Source: Muribaculaceae bacterium (GTDB taxonomy: Bacteria > Bacteroidota > Bacteroidia > Bacteroidales > Muribaculaceae). Taken from it: 9,020 bases of DNA. Under the pieces are notes generated by a model, which did not search any database, was not told the origin of the DNA, and saw only the letters and a program-made list of their open reading frames with translations. This document shows positions 6,130 to 9,020 of this stretch, in pieces. Within the stretch, counting starts at the first letter, position 1; each line of letters begins with the position of its first letter. The stretch lies in the NCBI GenBank assembly GCA_009775365.1, contig VSPM01000093.1, positions 1 to 9,020 of the forward strand, given 5' to 3'. Made by a program: the position numbers and the translations under genes.

Positions 6130-6651
6130 ATGAGTAAGACGATGATACTTGCAATCGGTGGCGCCGGTTGCAATATGGCTGAAACAATAATGCGCGTTGC
6201 CAATGCGCATTGGGTTAAGGAGGCTACATATCTTTTCGCTGATTCAGATATGGAACGCCTTTCAGAACTGGGTAAAAAGGGATTTGAAACGTTGAATCTC
6301 CTTCGTGATTCCGACTCATTCCCGACTGACAAACTTAAAGGTGTTGAAAAGCTCTACATCCTTGCCGGTTTCGGTGGTGTGACAGGCAGCAAATTCGCAG
6401 AGATTGCAGCGAAGTCAGCCAAATCAGATGGTGTTGGCAATGTTGCCTTAATTGTAACACTTCCCTTCGTATTCGAGGGAACAGGCAAAATGGCTAAAGC
6501 AAGCGAGGCACTTAAATCCCTCACAGATATACCAGTCAAGGTGCTCAATAACGAAGACCTTACGGAACGGTATCCGGACCTAAACTTCATAAATGCCTTT
6601 GAATATTCCGACAAGGAAGCACTCAACGCAATGGAATCAGGACTTATTTAA
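6130..6651 (+). CDS. Stand-alone FtsZ/tubulin-like GTPase domain protein
   Basis: This 173-aa protein resembles the N-terminal GTPase half of FtsZ. The T1 loop is LAIGGAGCNMAE (residues 7-18; FtsZ has GGGGxN). The T4 signature is AGFGGVTGSK (79-88), a degenerate form of GGGTGTG. TLPFVFEG (110-117) matches the TKPFxFEG region, and VLNNEDL (138-144) sits at the T6 position. NAFEYSDKEAL (155-165) corresponds to helix H7. The protein stops there, so it lacks the T7 loop with its catalytic acids and the whole C-terminal domain that FtsZ (about 380 aa) uses for polymerisation. I see no frameshift: the next gene starts on the stop codon (TAATG) with its own frame. It may be a nucleotide-binding sensor or regulator rather than a cytoskeletal filament. 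Its substrate and role are unknown. Confidence 0.8.
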   Translation: MSKTMILAIGGAGCNMAETIMRVANAHWVKEATYLFADSDMERLSELGKKGFETLNLLRDSDSFPTDKLKGVEKLYILAGFGGVTGSKFAEIAAKSAKSDGVGNVALIVTLPFVFEGTGKMAKASEALKSLTDIPVKVLNNEDLTERYPDLNFINAFEYSDKEALNAMESGLI

Positions 6652-7253
6652 TGAGAATACTCCATCTTTCTGACACTCACAACTGCCATCATCGGCTTCG
6701 GGATTTACCCGAGGCCGATGTGGTGGTACATTCCGGCGACTTCTGTATGGTAGGGACCGAACAGGAAGCCCTTGATTTCCTCAACTGGTTTTGTGACTTG
6801 CCATACAAACACAAAATCTTTATCTGTGGCAACCATGACGATTGCCTCTATGGAGCCAATATCGACGGACTACCTGATAACGTCCATTATCTCTGCAACT
6901 CAGGCGTTGAGATTGAGGGTGTGAAATTTTACGGTGTTCCGATGTTTATGGGCGATTGCATAACCGACCGCCAGAGCTGTAACTATGCCAAGATACCATC
7001 CGATACCGATGTCTTGATTACTCATTCTCCGGCTTACGGCATACTTGATTATGATGATGGCATTAACTACGGATCCGAAGAAATACTTACGAAGTTATCC
7101 GACCTTCATCTCAAAGCACATCTATTCGGCCATATCCATGCCCAGCACGGAATTCTGGAGCAAAACGGCATCACCTTCTCCAATGGTGCGATTGTGAACG
7201 CAGATTACACCATCCTCAGTACCCCTAACATAATCATAGTGGAAAATGCCTAA
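6651..7253 (+). CDS. Calcineurin-like metallophosphoesterase
   Basis: This 200-aa protein has the full metallophosphoesterase motif set: LSDTHN (D8, H10), HSGDF (D30), GNHDD (N61, H62), THSPAYG (H125) and GHIHAQHG (H161, H163). It probably uses two metal ions to hydrolyse a phosphoester or phosphodiester. The sequence most resembles the short MPPED/UPF0046-type branch, whose natural substrates are poorly known. It is not obviously a nuclease such as Mre11, which is longer. Its ATG shares one base with the stop of the FtsZ-like gene, so the two are likely translated together. In this context it could trim phosphate ends of RNA or cleave a cyclic nucleotide, but that is inference. No signal peptide, so it is cytoplasmic. 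Confidence 0.88.
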   Translation: MRILHLSDTHNCHHRLRDLPEADVVVHSGDFCMVGTEQEALDFLNWFCDLPYKHKIFICGNHDDCLYGANIDGLPDNVHYLCNSGVEIEGVKFYGVPMFMGDCITDRQSCNYAKIPSDTDVLITHSPAYGILDYDDGINYGSEEILTKLSDLHLKAHLFGHIHAQHGILEQNGITFSNGAIVNADYTILSTPNIIIVENA

Positions 7254-7527
7254 ACGCAAACGACATCAACCGGGCAAATATAAGCCGAAGCCCGAGATTG
7301 GTCCGAATTTTACCGGCACCAAACCTCTGACTCTTTTCCAAGCCGACAATGGCCTATGGGGAGTGAAGGACGGCAATGGCAATGTTGAAATAGAACCCAA
7401 ATATCAGAGAGCAGAGCAGACGGAAGATGACAAGGCGTTGGGAATTGTCAGGCTAATCGCCTATGATCATGTCCTTTCGGTCTCTCCCGATGATTGGGAT
7501 TTGCTCGCTTTTTTCTCGCCGGACTAA
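7246..7527 (+). CDS. Small basic protein with one WG-type repeat
   Basis: This 93-aa protein begins with a highly basic tail (MPKRKRHQPGKYKPKPE), suited to binding nucleic acid or an acidic partner. A single WG-like repeat follows, DNGLWGVKDGNGNVEIEPKY (residues 34-53). WG repeats usually occur in tandem in longer proteins, so one copy is a minimal form. The C terminus is acidic and aromatic (SPDDWDLLAFFSPD). Its start overlaps the metallophosphoesterase end by 8 bases, a sign that it belongs to the same message. Its stop codon overlaps the stop of the convergent WYL gene. No function can be named. Confidence 0.75.
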   Translation: MPKRKRHQPGKYKPKPEIGPNFTGTKPLTLFQADNGLWGVKDGNGNVEIEPKYQRAEQTEDDKALGIVRLIAYDHVLSVSPDDWDLLAFFSPD

Positions 7528-8546
7528 TCTTTATATCTCGCTGCGGCTATTCTGACGCTTTCGGCGATGCGGGCACGGAACTCCGGCGGGGCTATTACTT
7601 CGGCATGGCCACCGTAGCCGAGGATGAGACGCTCCAGTTCGTTGTTTATGACCACCTTTAGCGACAACTGGATTGAGCCGTCGCGGAAACGTTGCTCCAC
7701 CTTCTGTGATTTGTGGAACGGTTTGGATTCAACGTAGGGCGCCTGCTGGCGGTCAATTTTAATAACTACACGCCGAGCTTTATCATGGATTCCCTTGGTC
7801 ACTCCGATTGTGTCATCAAAGAAATGTTCCGGGTCAAAATCAACACATTTCCTAAACGGATGTTCTTTGTCAATCGCAACCGACTGTATGCGGTCGAGAG
7901 CAAAGATATTGACCTGAGGTACGCGATTGGAGGCTTTCTCACCGATTAGAAACCATCGGTTGCGATACTCCTTCAATAAATATGGATACACCACCAAAGC
8001 CTCGGATTGTCGAGCCTTGAACGACTGGTATTCAATAATGATAGTCTGCTGTTTGCGCACAGCGTCATATATGTCGCCTATAAATCTTGCTCCCTTATAC
8101 CCTGCAACATGCTCCATATCCATAGCCGGAACCGACGTGCCAGTATGCCGCGAAATCTGCTCGTTGAGTTTGCTTATGGTGTCAATTGAAGATGCCAACT
8201 GCGGAAAGCCCTGCAACTGTCGCAATATGTCCAAAGCCGAGTTTAGAGCATCAAGATCTTCATCATTCAGCGGAAGATGCGTAATGCTGAAATCAGGGTC
8301 TTCATATTCATAATATTTATTTTCCCTGACAACTATCGGGGCATTATAGCCCAAGCGGTCGCTGCGCATCAGAGCAAGGTCGTTCTGAAACGTGCGGCGG
8401 CTCACAGGATTGCTACGCCCTTCAAATTCTGCCAACGCATCAGTGCAGGCATCTATCAGGTCGTTGATAGTCCAGCGGCGATAATGGTTCTGGAGACACT
8501 TGTCAATAGTGGATATTCGTATGAGAGTGGCGCGATTGATAGGCAT
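7524..8546 (-). CDS. WYL-domain transcriptional regulator
   Basis: This is a 340-aa DNA-binding regulator of the WYL family. The N terminus (about 8-65) forms a winged helix-turn-helix with INDLIDACTDAL and SRRTFQNDLALM. A linker with an LNDEDLDALNSAL helix follows. The WYL domain (about 150-245) shows TIIIEYQSF, YPYLLKEYRNRWFLIG (W198, F199 and L200 in the W-Y-L position) and ALDRIQSV. The C-terminal WCX-like part (about 257-337) ends in LGYGGHAEVIAPPEFR. WYL proteins sense ligands such as nucleotides or nucleic acid and often control defence or DNA/RNA stress genes. This one is divergent from rtcB2, and the shared operator overlaps the -33 box of its own promoter, so autoregulation is likely. 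Repressor or activator cannot be decided. The start at 8546 fits the promoter position. Confidence 0.92.
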   Translation of the reverse strand: MPINRATLIRISTIDKCLQNHYRRWTINDLIDACTDALAEFEGRSNPVSRRTFQNDLALMRSDRLGYNAPIVVRENKYYEYEDPDFSITHLPLNDEDLDALNSALDILRQLQGFPQLASSIDTISKLNEQISRHTGTSVPAMDMEHVAGYKGARFIGDIYDAVRKQQTIIIEYQSFKARQSEALVVYPYLLKEYRNRWFLIGEKASNRVPQVNIFALDRIQSVAIDKEHPFRKCVDFDPEHFFDDTIGVTKGIHDKARRVVIKIDRQQAPYVESKPFHKSQKVEQRFRDGSIQLSLKVVINNELERLILGYGGHAEVIAPPEFRARIAESVRIAAARYKD

Positions 8547-8562
8547 AATCAGATATTTTTTA

Positions 8563-8593
8563 CAAAAATAGCAATTTTTTAATAGTGCGCAAA
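8563..8593 (-). promoter_or_regulatory. Promoter of the WYL regulator gene, TTTG-N19-TATTTTTG
   Basis: On the minus strand, TTTG (8593-8590) and TATTTTTG (8570-8563) are 19 bases apart, a full match to the Bacteroidota promoter. The predicted start is near 8556, about 10 bases before the ATG. The -33 TTTG lies inside the 19-bp palindrome, so a protein bound there would block or alter this promoter. Confidence 0.75.
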
Positions 8594-8604
8594 TCCATTG
8601 CGCA
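8586..8604. promoter_or_regulatory. Predicted operator between the WYL gene and rtcB2, TGCGCAA-N5-TTGCGCA
   Basis: This is a perfect 7-bp inverted repeat with a 5-base centre (ATCCA), the twin of the site before rtcB1. It lies 9 bases upstream of the rtcB2 -7 box and covers the -33 box of the divergent WYL gene. One bound regulator dimer could therefore control both directions. The WYL protein is the natural candidate. Confidence 0.8.
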
Positions 8605-8613
8605 CCGTCATCT

Positions 8614-8621
8614 CAACTTTG
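8614..8621 (+). promoter_or_regulatory. -7 promoter element of rtcB2 (CAACTTTG)
   Basis: CAACTTTG matches TAnnTTTG with one change and lines up with TAACTTTG of rtcB1 at the same 9-base distance from the palindrome. It ends only 4 bases before the rtcB2 ATG, so the transcript start would fall at or just inside the start codon, implying a leaderless message. No -33 TTTG is present. Confidence 0.6.
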
Positions 8622-8625
8622 CGCT

Positions 8626-9020
8626 ATGATTATAAACGGACAAACAACATCGGCTGAGATTTTCACCGATAATATAGAACAATCAGCTCTTGAGTGGATA
8701 ACGGAACTCTGTAACCACCCGGCAATGGAGGGCGTGCCTATCGTGCAAATGCCCGACGTTCATGCCGGGAACTCATGTAATGTAGGCACAGCCTATCCAA
8801 TCGGAATGTATGTCAATCCCGACCATGTCGGAGTTGACATCGGTTGCACGATTTCGATGCACCGACTTTCGTTTGCTGTCAACCCCACCGACTTTCCGTT
8901 GCTCGAACATCGTATCCGCGAGGCTATCCCGACAGGTACAGATATTTGCGCAAAGAACTCACTCAATGAAAAAGAATTGTTCCGCTTTCTGAACTCACAG
9001 TATCAGAAGGCCCGCTCCGC
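8626..9020 (+). CDS. rtcB: RtcB-family RNA ligase, second copy (partial, runs off right edge)
   Basis: The first 131 codons of a second RtcB homologue are present, open to the right edge. EIFTDNIEQSALEWI aligns with KIFTDNIEENALEQI of rtcB1. QMPDVHAGNSCNVG and HVGVDIGCTISM follow, with the Mn ligands D71 and C74 (D70 and C73 in rtcB1) conserved. It differs from rtcB1 by having T rather than G after the metal cysteine (GCTI against GCGM) and by NSC in place of AGC. The catalytic histidine region lies beyond the window, so activity cannot be judged. The ATG at 8626 is required because the conserved N terminus begins at once. It shares its operator type with rtcB1 and is divergent from the WYL gene. 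In some bacteria a second RtcB is paired with release factor homologue PrfH in ribosome repair; that gene is not in view. Confidence 0.92.
   Translation, partial: MIINGQTTSAEIFTDNIEQSALEWITELCNHPAMEGVPIVQMPDVHAGNSCNVGTAYPIGMYVNPDHVGVDIGCTISMHRLSFAVNPTDFPLLEHRIREAIPTGTDICAKNSLNEKELFRFLNSQYQKARS

Noticed and set aside
6600..6660. Possible frameshift that would cut a full-length FtsZ gene short
   Set aside because: The following frame encodes a complete metallophosphoesterase starting at the stop codon, and no remaining FtsZ C-terminal sequence was seen, so the short form appears genuine.
7927..8313. 128-codon plus-strand frame inside the WYL gene
   Set aside because: It is fully antisense to a clear WYL regulator and has no domain or promoter support.
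8945..8954. TTTGCGCAAA palindrome inside rtcB2
   Set aside because: It shares the GCGCAA word but not the 19-bp two-arm structure of the operators and is within coding sequence; treated as chance.
1..9020. CRISPR arrays, tRNA or rRNA genes, insertion sequence ends
   Set aside because: No regularly spaced repeats, no tRNA-like fold or rRNA sequence recognised by eye, and no transposase or flanking inverted repeats were found.

Overview
The window looks like chromosomal or accessory DNA of a gut-type Bacteroidota (Bacteroidales) bacterium. The base composition is moderate, genes mostly lack Shine-Dalgarno sequences, and several starts are preceded by the Bacteroidota promoter pattern TTTG-N19-TAnnTTTG or its -7 half. 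No rRNA, tRNA, CRISPR, transposase or phage structural gene was seen.

Layout. (1) Positions 1-1871, minus strand: an rtcB-family RNA ligase gene (rtcB1), followed with a 4-base ATGA overlap by an unrecognised 138-aa gene, then the start of a third unrecognised gene that runs off the left edge. (2) 1872-2177: a divergent regulatory region with a 19-bp palindrome and promoter for rtcB1 and a promoter for the rightward genes. (3) 2178-7527, plus strand: seven tightly packed genes. They encode a SLOG/DUF2493-like nucleotide-binding protein, an unknown 235-aa protein, a PD-(D/E)XK nuclease-like protein, a beta-CASP metallo-beta-lactamase (RNase J-like) protein with an extra C-terminal region, a stand-alone FtsZ/tubulin-like GTPase domain, a calcineurin-like metallophosphoesterase, and a small basic protein with one WG-type repeat. 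Most junctions overlap or are very short. (4) 7524-8546, minus strand: a WYL-domain transcription factor whose stop codon interlocks with the stop of the preceding convergent gene. (5) 8547-8625: a compact divergent promoter. (6) 8626 to the right edge: a second rtcB paralogue (rtcB2), complete at its N terminus.

The strongest regulatory observation is that both rtcB genes, about 6.7 kb apart, carry the same 19-bp palindrome TGCGCAA-N5-TTGCGCA exactly 9 bp upstream of a TAACTTTG or CAACTTTG -7 box. The rtcB2 copy also covers the -33 TTTG of the divergent WYL gene. This suggests that the two ligases form a regulon controlled, and perhaps autoregulated, by the WYL protein.

As a working inference, the window is an RNA-processing, RNA-repair or stress/defence island. 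It combines RNA ligases (RtcB), a candidate RNase (beta-CASP), a candidate nuclease, a phosphoesterase, a nucleotide sensor-like SLOG protein and an unusual minimal FtsZ-like GTPase domain under a ligand-sensing type of regulator. The family assignments of RtcB, beta-CASP, WYL and metallophosphoesterase rest on visible motifs. That the central seven genes form one functional system is a hypothesis from gene order only.
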